Shown here: one piece after another, positions 10,150-21,604 of the stretch
How the letters are laid out: each line of letters starts with the position of its first letter
Position numbering within the stretch: position 1 is the first letter of the stretch
Origin: Bathymodiolus brooksi
Lineage: Eukaryota > Mollusca > Bivalvia > Mytilida > Modiolidae
NCBI GenBank assembly: GCA_963680875.1
Contig: OY804588.1
Coordinates: forward strand, 59,284,369-59,348,368
DNA: 64,000 nt
Reading direction: 5' to 3'
Notes under the pieces: generated by a model
What the model saw: only the letters and a program-made list of their open reading frames with translations
Database searches by the model: none
Told to the model about the DNA's origin: nothing
Program-made: the position numbers and the translations under genes

Positions 10150-11788
10150 TATAATACACATGACATAAAAACCTTTCCTTTATTCATACTATAAATGTGT
10201 GCCAGTTTGCATTCGGAATTCCTTGGACTCTTTCAATGAATAAGGTACATCACGGATTTTGACATAGATCAAGGTAAGGAAAATGTATTATATTGACTGT
10301 TTTAATTTCAATGTGTTCTACATATGCATAGAACCAGGAGATCATATTCTTTCCAATTACAGGCATAAGATAACAAAATATGCGAACCTCAATGAATTTT
10401 AGCGATAGATTCCAAGTGCAATTGTCGATCGTTTTCTGTTTACAAATATGAAAACCCGTCGTCTGCAACTTTCAACAACTGCGCATGAATAATGAATAAT
10501 TTTCTCCCAAAACACGAGTAATTTAGCGGGGTATCTATTTATAAAAGCATTTTTTTAATTCATGTTTTGAAAGAACAATTAGGGGACATACTTTTTATTT
10601 CGATCGTAATTGCGTCCGGTGAGGCTATTATCTTTTATTTTGAATGAATTGTGTAGCCGATTTGTTATGGCGTTCATTTTACCTACGCCGCTCTTCCATC
10701 GGTAAACTGACGAGTTCTGTCCCCTGGCTCGTACCTCGACTAGATTGAGACAGATTGAGTCAGTCTATTCCATCGGGAGTTTCGTAGAAAGAAATTTTTT
10801 TATTAGAATTTTAATAAAAGTTTATTTCGATTTTGCATAGAGTAAATAATCAAAGAATTGGGAATTTTTCATTGAAATAGATTTCTTTTGCGTTTCTAAA
10901 TTATCAATTGATCTATTTTTTAAACTTCCGGTGAGCAGATTTTTGGCTATCAATATAGAAGGAAATATCGGAGAGCTCACCGTTAGAAGGACTTCGTCCT
11001 TTATAATACACATGACATAAAAACCTTTCCTTTATTCATACCATAAATGTGTGCCAGTTTGCATTCGGAATTCCTTGGACTCTTCAATGAATAAGGTACA
11101 TCACGGATTTTGACATTTTGGGATAGATCAAGGTAAGGAAAATGTATTATATTGACTGTTTTTGTTTTAATTTCAATGTGTTCTGCATATGCATAGAACC
11201 AGGAGATCATATTCTTTCCAATTACAGGCATAAGATAACAAAATATGCGTACCTCAATGAATTTTAGCGATAGATTCCAAGTGCAATTGTCGATCGTTTT
11301 CTGTTTACAAATATGAAAACCCGTCGTCTGCAACATTCAACAACTGCGCATGAATAATTTTCTCCCAAAACACGAGTAATTTAGCGGGTATCTATTTATA
11401 AAAGCATTTTCTTAATTCATGTTTTGAAGGAACAATTAGGGGACATACTTTTTATTTCGTTCGTAATTGCGTCCGGTGAGGCTATTATCTTTTATTTTGA
11501 ATGAATTGTGTAGCCGATTTGTTATGGCGTTCATTTTACCTATGCCGCTCTTCCTGTCGGGAGTTTCGTAGAATGAGATTTTTTTATTAGAATTTTATTA
11601 AAAGTTTATTTCGATTTTGCATAGAGTAAATAATCAAAGAATTGGGAATTTTTCATTGAAATAGATTTCTTTTGCGTTTCTAAATCATCAAGTGATCTAT
11701 TTTTTAAACTTCCGATGAGCAGATTTTTGGCTATCAATATAGAAGGAAAAATCGGTCAGCTTACCGTTAGAAGGACTTCGTCCTTTAT
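10150..11788. repeat. Tandem duplication, units of ~857 and ~780 bp
   Basis: Starts at 'AATACACATGACATAAAAAC' (~10,155 and ~11,008) and runs to 'GAAGGACTTCGTCCTTTAT' in both. Unit 2 lacks ~75 bp present in unit 1 after 'GCCGCTCTTCC'. On - the second unit keeps a 111-codon open frame that is split by a frameshift in unit 1. I do not recognise this frame and there are no other signs of coding. Confidence 0.8.
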
Positions 11789-12673
11789 TAAGGGCCAACA
11801 ATTTAAAAACTATAGAAAAACACGATATATACTACTTCCTGTATATTCGCTAAACTGAAGATAAAAACACATTTTAAAATATTGATAACTTGTTTTCTCT
11901 GTCCAAGAAGCTACCTTCTATCAGCTACATTCAGGACGGGAAGAGTTTAAAGATACCAAATTGGTAATCAGAATTCGTAAATCAAATAAAGACAGACAGC
12001 ACAATGATCGAGTAACGAGAACCAGTACATATACAAACTATATAGAAATGAGGATTGGGTCAACCGGGACAGCGACTTTTGGCTACTGGAAAAGTGGGGA
12101 GTTGGTAAAGGACAAAAAAAAAATAAGACTTTTGTAGCGGATACAATGGCCTTACTCTTTTTCGAAAAAGAGGTCTTTGACGTGTAGAGAGAGTGGCCCT
12201 CTCCAAACATGTTACTCATTATGGACCGTGGTCATGCTGTCCGTATCATAACCTGACCCCCTCCTCATCGAGAGGGCACCTTTTCACCCCCAACTGGGTA
12301 CGCACTGGGCAGCTCTGTTGGTTTGAACGATGGGGGCCTTTACTGCTACGGGATATTGTTAGATATTATAACGTTTCGTCACAAATTGATAAATAAATAT
12401 CTAATTTTACTTCGTTTTAAGTTTTATTAAATATTTCATGTCAATAACATAATTGACGGAAATTGTCAATCTAATATTATTAAAACTGGATCTATAAATA
12501 TTCCACTTTATCTGATATGTCGCTTGGTAATGTTTATGTTGCAACATTTCAGAAAAGATGGAGCAATTATAAAAAATAAAATTTAATTAAATTGTTGTCA
12601 TTCTCAAAAGTTGGTGTATTAAAAGGATAGTTGTAGACTGGAATTCTAGCTTCGAGTTTTGTGATTTTATGTA
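11789..12673. other. Unassigned sequence
   Basis: No repeat or reading frame with recognisable content. A short inverted pair (GAGAGAGTGGCCCTCTCC at ~12,185) and a GC-richer patch at 12,220-12,350 are the only local structure. Confidence 0.45.
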
Positions 12674-12866
12674 ATAGGGTTAGGGTTATGATGTTTAACG
12701 CCACTTTCAACAATATTTCAGTTATATCGTGGCGGTCAGTTTTACTAGTGGAGGAAACCGGAGTATCCGGAGAAAACCATCGATTTGCTGTATGTGACTG
12801 CCAACCTTTGCCACATAATGTTGTATCGAGTACACCTCGTCATGACCGGAATTCGAACAATTTTAA
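12674..12866 (-). mobile_element. SINE family B, head missing
   Basis: Tail 'TTAGGGTTATGATGTTTAAC', central block, then 'GGAATTCGAACAATTTT', where the tRNA-like head should begin but is lost. Confidence 0.8.
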
Positions 12867-13652
12867 CAATGTGTTTCATTCATCAATATAATTGGTCACC
12901 GGATATTATCTCTAGAAGGCCCTTCTGTTCGTCACTTTGATACTGAAAACTAAGACAATGAAGAGTAGACCTTGTGCAGACTACAAGAAACATGAAGCGT
13001 AACGAGTTCCCGTCGCCAAGCATACGGGGTCATTCGGCTTTATCAGTTTCCGTCCATCCCGCATTTGCTGTCTGCTCAGTAACTTAAGTTCGCCTATTTC
13101 AAATCATTTGAATTTGATACACATAGTCCTGGGCCATAAAAGGAAAACCAAATACGATTGGGGACTTTACCACGTTTTTCGATTCTGCAGTTATGCTCCC
13201 GTTTACTTTAACTGGAAGTGGGTGCTTCGGTGTCCTATGGACACAATCTTCCTTTTGTCTTTCTTTTATCTTAAAAGAAAATTCTCAGTAACAAAAAAAA
13301 CACATTTATTTTGGAACATTGTTTTATTACAAAATCCCTTGAGTGAGCGAGTGACTCAATGGTTGCAATTTAACGTCATCTGAACATTTTTTCAGCTATG
13401 CCATCAGTCTTCACGCTTAACTTTTTACCTTACAAGCCCACCGGGCCTGTAAGCTCAAATATTTACAGGCCCACCATCAATTCTACAGGCCCGAATTTGA
13501 AAACTAAATTAATGACCATTAATTCAAACCACCAAAACTCAAAACATGATGATGTACCAAATATTATGTGGACATGTCAATTATGCATTAGGTAAGACCA
13601 GAATGCAAGTAAAAAACACAAAAAGACACTTTATTTTGGATTCATCTTTATA
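12867..13652. other. Unassigned sequence
   Basis: A 91-codon open frame at 13,108-13,383 has no recognisable features. At 13,430-13,500 'ACAGGCCC' recurs with its complement; a related pattern occurs at 22,520-22,590. Confidence 0.4.
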
Positions 13653-13776
13653 TTAATCTCCTGAAAATTCTAAGATCATATTGTCAATAGCATCCTCAGT
13701 ATATTCCATATCATCACTGTCCACCTCCTCCTCCTCATCATCATCATCATCACAACCAATATTGTTATAAGACTCT
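13653..13776 (-). other. Acidic 41-codon open end, possibly an exon remnant
   Basis: On - the frame ends in a strongly acidic tract (five Asp, four Glu, then VDSDDMEYTEDAIDN) and stops at 13,653. The Asp/Glu tract comes from a GAT/GAG microsatellite. Such tails occur at the C-terminus of several transposases and nuclear proteins. No acceptor or upstream domain could be joined to it. Confidence 0.25.
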
Positions 13777-14794
13777 TATACCAAAAACTTGTGATGTCAT
13801 CATATTTGTGTAGCCTTCAGCAGAAGAAATATGTACAGTACATGTGTATATGCCAATTTGCTCAACGGTCCAACAGAAAATTGTTTTCCAGAAGGACGCA
13901 AAATGGTGCATTCTGTTGCATTTTGGATATAAAATCTGTTCAGTCAAATCTTTAAATATAGTATGAAAAAACCATGAAAAAATGGAAATTAGCATTTTAC
14001 ATATATACAAGTCAAACCTCGGTCCCTCGAACTCGGATGGCTCGAACTTATTTGAAAGTCCCGCCAATTTTCCATATATTTTTAAGCTAAAAAAAATCTT
14101 TCGCTCGAACACTGACACCTCGAACAGTCGAACTTAATAAATGGTCCTATCAATAATAAAATCACGAGTTTTACCATATCAAACTCGAACATCGCAATTT
14201 AATTGACAGATGTACGTTGAATGTGCTTGCATACAAATGTACATATATACAAATGTATATGATTAATCAATCTACTGGCTTGATAAATACACTTCAATAT
14301 AAAATAGCGGGGTTATGTTACTTAAAATCATTTAATCCACGTCATCTCTTGTGTGTGTTACAATAAGATATCATCAATTATGAGTGCCTATTGTCGAGTA
14401 TGGTTTACTATTAACGCGGAAAAAACATTTCCTAGTTTATTGTTGAAAACAAGGAAGATTTACTAATATATTTGAGACTTAAATCACTTATTTTTCACAA
14501 TTTTTTCACATTCACAGCTAAGTTGATAAAAAAAACATGCTAATATTCACATATGAAAAGATGCGCTTCAACCTGGAAACGGAGAACCTCATATGCGCTT
14601 TCCCCCTCCTAGAAACCCGGACAACCACTATCAATAGGACAGGCCAGCAAGAGAAGCGACTGATGAAAATGCCCCAAGGTCTAAAAAACAGAAACTTAAT
14701 TTTTCAGATATAAAATATTTGTGGTATCAAGTCAAAACTTTTATTACTTAAATTTATACAGTTAATTACAACACATGATATACAGTATGTATTT

Positions 14795-16538
14795 TTATAG
14801 AGACAAACACTGACAAATATGACATTTTAAATATCCCAGATGGTTTTAGCTATGTTGCAAAAAATAGAAAAATATTTAAGCATAAATCTGGAGGTATTGT
14901 TGTTGTATATAAAAATAATCTTAAAAATCATATTAAATTTAAGTATTTAATAATGACCTTTTATTGGGATGTGTACTACACCCTACCTGAAAACTCTCTA
15001 TATTCGTCAATAAATGCATTTTTAGATATTGAAAATGAATGAGTAAATTTTATAGAAAAAGACATGAAATGTGCACTTGTTGGAGATTTTAATGCTAAAG
15101 CTGGGGTTTTTTTTAAGATTTTTTCAGAACCAGATGAAACTTTTTTGAATGTTATGGATGTAAACGTGGAAGATGGCCTATTTAGATATCATATTGCTAT
15201 GACTACCAAGTTTTACTTGATAATAATATTTCCTTAAAAAGATATACTCAGTGTGAATGCAGACCAAATAATTTTGGACGAAAACTTTTAGAAATGTGTA
15301 AGTCTGCTTTGGCTATATTTGGAAAGTATTGTCATCATTGGAAATTGAAGGTTAACTTGCAAAAGACTAAAGTAATAATATTTTGTAAAAGAAAATAAAA
15401 AAAATCAACCTATTTTTAAGCTATGTGGAGAGAATTTACAAATTGAAGACTCTTATTCATATCTAGGTGTTATATTTAATCATAACGGCTCTTTTGTGAA
15501 GGCAAGAGCTAAATTGATGGATCAAGCTCGCAAAGCTTTATATTGTTTGTATAGAAAATTGAGAAATATATCGATTCCAATAGATTTACAATTTAAATTG
15601 TTTGATACACCTATACTTCCAATACTTACTTATGGCTCTGAAATATGGGGTTATGAGAACACTAAGCAACTAGAAAAACTTCATCTTCAGTTCTGTAGAA
15701 ATATTTTAGGTGTTAGAACCACTACTCCAAATTTTATGACATACGGAGAACTTGGTAGAACACCTATAGATATATTATGTATACAATTAAGGATTGTAAA
15801 TTTTTGTAATAGACTTATTTCAAACAAGAAGAAACTTAGCTGTATTTTATATAAGATTATGTTTAATTTTAGTATTATTGATAATGTTCAAATTAAGTGG
15901 CTAAATTTTATCAAATCAATTTTGGAGAAAACTGGGCTTAATTATCTATGGAACCAACAACAGCCAGTTCATTCAGTGCAACTAAAATTTATTGTTAAGC
16001 AAAATCTGACTGATCAATATATTCAAAACTGGTTTAACCAAATTGAGAACTCTTCTAGGGGAGAATTAATTTAGAGAAATACTTATTAAAATTATTACCA
16101 CATGAGAGAAACATGATAACAAAGTTTAGATGCAATAACATTAAGCTTCCAATAGAAACTGGAAGATGGCCGAATACTCCCAGAGAAGAACGTATTTGTC
16201 ATCTGTGTAATGTTGGTTTAGGTACTGAATTTCATTTTTTATTTGAATGTACCTCTGCTGATGTACAAAGGCTTAGATGTAAATTTATTCCAATTTATTA
16301 TACTAGTTATGCAAACATGTACAAAATGAAAGGCCTGTTATCTTTGTGTAATGTTAAGGTTCTGAAAAAATTGTCTTATTTATATCTAAATTGCAAAATG
16401 TTTTGTAATTATATTCTGAGGCTGTATTATTTTAGGTTAGTTATATCCGTCATTATGTAAAATATTTTGTATAATATTCCACTTGTTACACTTGTATATA
16501 TGTGTCCGAGTGAATAAAGAACTTGAACTTGAACTTAA
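14795..16538 (+). mobile_element. CR1/jockey-like LINE, internally deleted
   Basis: From 14,795 an endonuclease-type frame is legible (GFSYVAKNRKIFKHKSGG, then SGGIVVVYKNN; later 'ALVGDFNAKAG', the conserved GDFN block) with two frame changes. A deletion then joins it to the C-terminal part of a reverse-transcriptase polyprotein at ~15,300. The 3' end is 'AATAAAGAACTTGAACTTGA', a short repeated tail. The copy is inserted in the Tigger-like element and is dead: most of the polymerase domain is missing. Confidence 0.75.
15496..16460 (+). pseudogene. LINE ORF2 C-terminal part (post-RT region and zinc knuckle)
   Basis: Two open stretches (192 and 115 codons) are separated by a stop at 16,072-16,074 and a shift of frame. 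The first has the region after the RT catalytic core ('ILTYGSEIWGYEN', 'LHLQFCRNILGVRT'). Just upstream, out of the open frame, is 'NLQIEDSYSYLGVIF'. The second has the zf-RVT type zinc-binding block ERICHLCNVGLGTEFHFLFEC-like (Cys-x2-Cys...His-x4-Cys; residues 31-51 of the second stretch). In an intact LINE this protein copies the element's RNA at a nicked target. Here the YADD-type core and most of the palm domain are deleted. Confidence 0.75.
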
Positions 16539-16732
16539 ATGATTAAATATTTTTTACGAGAAAGGCCAGTTTTACTGTGCATCAGTTATCATATATAGGT
16601 AATGAAACTGTCCCGGGTCAGAACAAGATTTTTTTCTGTCTAAAATTACGGGACCTCGGTGGCTCGAACTTCCGATAGCTCGAACATATTTTGACAGTAC
16701 CTTCGAGTTCGAGCGAGCGAAGTTCTACTGTA

Positions 16733-17094
16733 TATATATATGCTTAGGAGTCATAAGTTCAAAATGTAGTGCTTCAAAACTTTATTTTAAATACAGTTTC
16801 TGATTGGCTTAATGATAAAGAATTGACCAATGGAAGTTTCCGGTACAAATTTAAGAGGGAAACGATTACGGAAAGGGCCTAAATAATTTGGATTTGTACT
16901 CATTTATACGTCGTAGAAATCTACAAGAATAATCAACATGTGAACAATTCACGATAAAAAAAATATTTTTTTCAAATCGGTAGGAAAACATCTAAAATCG
17001 GTAGGCGGTAGAAGACTTAAAAAATCGGTAGACTACCGCGTAAATCGGTAGAGTTGGCATGTATGCAAATATAGCACGAACGTATATTGACACT
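16733..17094. other. Spacer with AATCGGTAG repeats
   Basis: No gene. 'AAATCGGTAG' recurs four times between 16,975 and 17,051. The last eight bases (TTGACACT, 17,087-17,094) are the left target-site copy of the next element. Confidence 0.6.
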
Positions 17095-17349
17095 CGCTAC
17101 CGGATGTTTCATCCTATAACCAAAACGGACCATTACCAAAACGGACCATAACAAAAACGGACTATTGAAATAAAAAATGTAAATTTCTTGAATAAATATG
17201 ATATTTTATGAATTATTTCTATGATTTTATATGTATTTAATTATTTGTATTAATTTGTTTAGTGTGTTTTAATTATAAACATATGTTCGTAAGAGGGAGA
17301 GGCGTTAATTATCGAAAATAACAAATCAAGGAAATTAAAATAATTTAAA

Positions 17350-17734
17350 TCGAAGCTTGAAACTGCGCTTTGGTTTGTAGAGTCATATGGCCTTGTACCC
17401 CAGTACTTAAAATTAGAAAGTACTGATGGGCAGACTGTTAAAGTCGATTTCAATCCGTCGTCCAGCAAATCTTCATACCAAGATTTGTCTGAAGAAGAAA
17501 GACAAAAAATTAAAGATTTGTTATTTATTTTGGAAAAATTTAATGTTAGCGAGAGCGCTAAAAGGGAACTGACAGTATTTTGTGATGGGCTACCACGAAC
17601 ATATCTGGTTTCATCAATGCCAGGAAGATATTAACAGTTTATATCATTTTGAAAGAATTTTGGGAAATATCCCTGGCGCATATGTTACATCACATTTCCA
17701 TAAATTATATAAAGTTTCCCCTTTTGCGCCCTAA
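17350..17734 (+). pseudogene. Fragment of an unrecognised metazoan multi-copy protein family
   Basis: A reading frame of ~95 codons runs from about 17,350: 'ALWFVESYGLVPQYLKLES', then an acidic helical stretch ('LSEEERQKIKDLLFILEKF'), then 'LPRTYLVSS'. A one-base frame change at ~17,620 continues it as 'INSLYHFERILGNIPGAY' up to a stop at ~17,734. From memory such sequences occur as large uncharacterised families in cnidarians and molluscs, probably transposon-borne, but I cannot name the domain. Its position ~260 bp inside the left terminus suggests it is a relic of the element's own protein. It lacks a start codon and most of the expected length. Confidence 0.5.
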
Positions 17735-18477
17735 TTAAACTTTTAACTTCTATCAGTTCCATTCTCTTAAATCAACCTCCAATGGACAAATGATGGATCA
17801 ACAGTTTGTGTATGTAGTGCATTGAAAATGCGTTCTGTCATGTGCATAAGTTATTGTTTGCATGATTGACAGACACTATTCATCATATAGTTTTCTAGCT
17901 TCTGAACTGTCGATCGAGAAAAAAAAAATATTCTAGACAGGCAGCAAATAGCCAGTCAATGGGGTTTGCAATTAATATTTCGCATGCACAATAGCGACCC
18001 CACACCAAAAGGTGTGGAAAATAGAAATATTATTCTGTGGCTTAAATGCGTATTAACTGCATTACATGTAAACTGTATGATTCTGTTTGATAAAGTCCTT
18101 TAACTAGAACAGGGAAAAAATGTAAACTTGAGTGAAATAGTGTTGCAATAAAAGATCGTGAACGTGATATACAAGTATGAAACAATGTCAAGGTATATTT
18201 TAAATGAGGTTGAAACAAAACACCATTTGATATTAATTCGGTTGTATTTCATTTTGACGATTTTAATTACGGAAGATGATCACAACCATATTGTTTTTGA
18301 TTGGATTAAAATTATAGCTGTATAATAATGTATAATAACCTATTATTATTAGAATCCTAACATGACTGCGAATTTGACATAAATAAAATAACAAATGGCT
18401 TCCTCTAGGAAAATGCCGACTTTATGTGAAAGGGACACCAGACAGCTATGATGAACAATTTTAATACATCCCTTAGC
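17735..18477. other. Unassigned AT-rich interior of the 4.5-kb element
   Basis: No coding frame with recognisable content. Confidence 0.5.
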
Positions 18478-19735
18478 CACGGCTGGTAATCGGCACAAGC
18501 AGAACAGTTGGTTCTGCAAAGAAATTCGTGAGGATAACTTCCGGTTTTGGTGGAGGAGAGTTCACGAAGACGCTTCGCAAGGTATATACATGTCAAAAAT
18601 TGAAATTTTCTTTTTTACTGCTCGAATATTGCAAAATCAGAGAATGCTATGCTGTGGCTAATGCTTTCACGATTATAAACATGTATAGTTTATTCTTGTA
18701 TATGAAGTGTAACTCTCGCAAAATCAATCGTCCCACGAAAAACATGACGAAAATTGTGACACTCGTGCATTTCTAAGTTGTTCTTGACAAAGATGCAAGT
18801 TAAATTTTCAATATTTTTTCATCATGGGAGTCTAAATGTAATCGGGGATAAATTCCGATTTGTCAGAAGTAAATTGAAGTCTAGATAAATCTACAAACTG
18901 TCAATTTTCTCGTTTTCCTGCTTGAGGAGATCGGTTCTGATAGAGCACATTGCGAATGCATGAGGAGATTTGCTAGTTTTGGTACGATACATGTAATCCA
19001 CTGTATAGTCACAAATTTTGCATGTCTGTCTGGTAATAAATTCACGAACTGATGCCCTTCTTCCCGTCGGGTTTTTAAAAGTATAAAAGTAATATTTCAT
19101 TGTTCATGGGCTGTCCACCTAGAAAGAAACATTTCATTTAAGGAATCAATTCATAATTGTAAATGCGGTTTCCCATGATTTAGCTTGTCATTATTGATCA
19201 TTTGTTGTTTGTGACAACTTCCATTCACAGGCGCTCGTGGCACGGACCATCCCCCTTTTTCTATCTTTCTGTTTACAAATTTATTTACTAATAATATTAT
19301 TAGTATCTATACACATGCAATTTGATGTTAACATAAGATTGTATGAATATTGACACGAACAAGTTAAAATAAGGGAAAAGTGATGAAATAATAAAGAAAT
19401 AAAGAAATTTTATTGAAAATAAATTTGTAAACAGAAAGTTAGAAAAAGGGGGGTGGTCCGTGCCACGAGCGCCTGTGCTTCCATTGTGTATTGGATACAC
19501 AACATTAACTTCCCTTACATTGGAAAAAATTGAAAATGCACTGTAAGATAATTTTATAATCAAGAATAATTAATCTTAATGTGAATCATATCTTTATATT
19601 TTCTAATACAAATGATACACTCTAAATTAAATATCATACAGTTGAGAATAATATTAATTTGTGGTTTGTTTTTCTATTATGTAGTGTGTTATGTGTACAC
19701 ACTTGTAAATAAAAAAGATGTCTGTTAGTAGTGGT
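18478..19735 (+). repeat. Dispersed repeat R1, copy B
   Basis: Aligns with copy A from CACGGCTGGTAATCGGCAC to 'TCTGTTAGTAGTGGTTA'. It differs by substitutions, a 20-bp stretch at ~18,725 ('CAATCGTCCCACGAAAAACA') missing from A, and a 252-bp MITE insertion. Where copy A stops at a MITE, copy B runs on into 'CAAGATGTAC', so the true R1 end is at or near that GGTTA. Confidence 0.8.
19226..19477. mobile_element. hAT-like MITE in R1 copy B, 8-bp TSD CTTCCATT
   Basis: 252 bp bounded by CTTCCATT at 19,218-19,225 and 19,478-19,485; copy A has the single empty site. Terminal inverted repeats of ~60 bp begin CACAGGCGCTCGTGGCACGG. Termini starting CA and an 8-bp duplication fit hAT. No coding capacity. 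Confidence 0.9.
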
Positions 19736-20269
19736 TACAAGATGTACAGCGCTTTACCGATTTTAAGGATATGACCACAGTTTAATTGACATCCTGTGTT
19801 TAATTTATTCATGACTAGCTAGCACTAAGTGAATGTTTATTTACGTTAGACCTATGTATGTGCTGAAATCATGTAATATTATAACTTGTGTAGATCTGCG
19901 GTGAAGTTTCCGTCATCTTTAGTAAAAATGTTGCGCCGAATAGATGTGGAAACCCGTTTGGAAGGATATAAAGATTTTGAAATTGAAAGAGATTTTTTTT
20001 TTAATAAACTTGGTGTCCTGATTGATGGGGATTTTAAATTTGGTATACTGCTATATATAGCTACTTGTTTTTGTTCGTTTCCTTGGCGGTGATACAGGCA
20101 ATCTATATCGAAATGTTTTTTTGTAAAGAGTCAATGTCAGTCCCCTTTTCCTCTTTCCCTTGAATCCTGGCATCTCCTTAAAGTGGACAGAGAATAGTTT
20201 ATTTTGATTAGAGTATTTATCAGTTTTGTGTTTAAAAGTGTCAATTTATCAATTTTGCAGAAAACAATT
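19736..20269. other. Spacer between R1 copies B and C
   Basis: A frame at 19,886-20,092 contains a plausible exon-like stretch ('MLRRIDVETRLEGYKDFEIE') but has no match I recognise and no clear splice sites. Possibly another relic of the 4.5-kb element's coding region. Confidence 0.35.
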
Positions 20270-20722
20270 ACCAAAACTTGAAAATCTCCTCATGCATTCG
20301 CAATGTGCTCTATCAGAACCGATCTCCTCAAGCAGGAAAACGAGAAAATTGACAGTTTGTAGATTTATCTAGATTTCAATTTACTTCTGACTAATCGGAA
20401 TTTATCCCCGATTACATGTAGACTCCCATGATGAAAAAATATTGAAAATTTAACTTGCATCTTTGTCAAGAACAACTTAGAAATGCACGAGTGTCACAAT
20501 TTTCGTCATGTTTTTCGTGGGACGATTGATTTTGCGAGAGTTACACTTCATATACAAGAATAAACTATACATGTTTCTAATCGTGAAAGCATTCGCCACA
20601 GCATAGCATTCTCTCCTCCACCAAAACCGGAAGTTATCCTCACGAATTTCTTTGCAGAACCAACTGTTCTGCTTGTGCCGATTACCAGCCGTGTTAGCGC
20701 CGATTACCAGCCGTGTTAGCGC
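20270..20722 (-). repeat. Dispersed repeat R1, inverted copy C, internally deleted
   Basis: The reverse complement matches the left half of R1 but lacks the ~90 bp between 'TTGGTGGAGGAG' and 'AGAATGCTATGC'. The joint lies in a GAGAG microhomology. The R1 start is doubled here: 'GATTACCAGCCGTGTTAGCG' occurs twice in a row. Confidence 0.8.
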
Positions 20723-21515
20723 GGGATGTAAAGGACACACTCCTTACACGTAAAAGACAACTTACAGCAGATTCTGATAGCAACAGTTTATTAGGAGTGT
20801 TGTTGTTTTATCGACATCTGAGGTGGGGCCGATTTTGGCCCTTATAGCTCCCAGTCCTTTGCAAAAAAAAACCATTGCAAGCACATTTTTAGTCAAATCA
20901 TACAATTAATTGTTACCCTCTTAATTACAATTATGATTAATTTGATTTTTATTTGATTAAAAGTTAATTAATTTTAAAAAATTTGGTTTTAATTTACAAA
21001 GATTATTAAACCCTCAATGCTTTAATCATAGTTTCCCCCAAAGAATATGGGCTTGGGTTGATAAAAAGAAAAAATAGTAATTAAGATATAATTAACCGAT
21101 TGCAGTACATGGAATTTTGATAAATTCCATCACAAAAACGAGCAAATTTCTTTGATCTTTGGTTCATAGACAATAAAAGAACATGGAGTTTGTTTTCATT
21201 CATTATCATTCTCACAATGGAGACAGACCACTGTGCAGATTGCTCCAGAAAAGTAAATTCAAGACAACACACACTTACACAATCACCTGATAATCAAATC
21301 ATTTAATCTAATTAAAAGTTATTTGGGTGTCATAAACCAATTAAAACACCAATAATTACTTGGCTTCACTAAGTTACCTGTACTAATTTGATTTATTCAT
21401 AAATCTAGAAAGTAATTATCACAAATAAGATAAGTTTAAAAAAAAAACAATCAACGCACACTAAAAAAAAAAACTAAATAAAGATTCTTGCATTACATAT
21501 TTTTTTTCTGGTAGT
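20723..21515. other. Unassigned AT-rich interior
   Basis: Nothing recognised up to the right terminal repeats of the 4.5-kb element. Confidence 0.5.
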
Positions 21516-21604
21516 CCGTTTTGGTTATTGTCCGTTTTAGTGTAGTCCGTTTTAGTAATGGTCCGTTTTGGTTATGGGATGAAACATCATGTAGTGTTGA
21601 CACT

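Larger units (their letters stand above)
14008..16730. mobile_element. Tigger/pogo-like DNA transposon, split by a LINE
   Basis: TA dinucleotides flank terminal inverted repeats. The left repeat carries 'CCTCGGTCCCTCGAACTCGG' just inside 14,008. The right one, read inwards, is CAGTAGAACTTCGCTCGCTC ending at 16,730. 'GCTCGAACTT' subrepeats follow on both sides. This is the typical Tigger terminus. Without the LINE the element would be ~1 kb, so it is non-autonomous, and no DDE transposase is visible. Confidence 0.75.
17095..21596. mobile_element. 4.5-kb TIR element with exact 8-bp duplication TTGACACT
   Basis: Left terminus CGCTACCGGATGTTTCATCC and right terminus (read inwards) CACTACATGATGTTTCATCC are followed on both sides by 'ATAACCAAAACGGACC' subrepeats, repeated two or three times with one-base variants. 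TTGACACT lies immediately outside at 17,087-17,094 and 21,597-21,604. Inside: a decayed protein fragment (17,350-17,734), R1 copy B split by a MITE, inverted R1 copy C, and AT-rich filler. An 8-bp duplication occurs with hAT, P and Zisupton elements; the superfamily here is not established. Confidence 0.8.

Noticed and set aside
11001..11336. 111-codon minus frame as a gene
   Set aside because: It is frameshifted in the sister tandem unit and has no recognised content; kept only as part of the repeat.
12193..12396. 67-codon open frame
   Set aside because: No recognisable motif and no conserved neighbour; likely chance.
13108..13383. 91-codon open frame
   Set aside because: No domain, no splice sites, biased to hydrophobic and aromatic residues as in random AT-rich sequence.
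17095..21596. Assigning the 4.5-kb element to hAT
   Set aside because: The 8-bp duplication alone does not separate hAT, P and Zisupton, and the termini do not start with the CAG typical of hAT.
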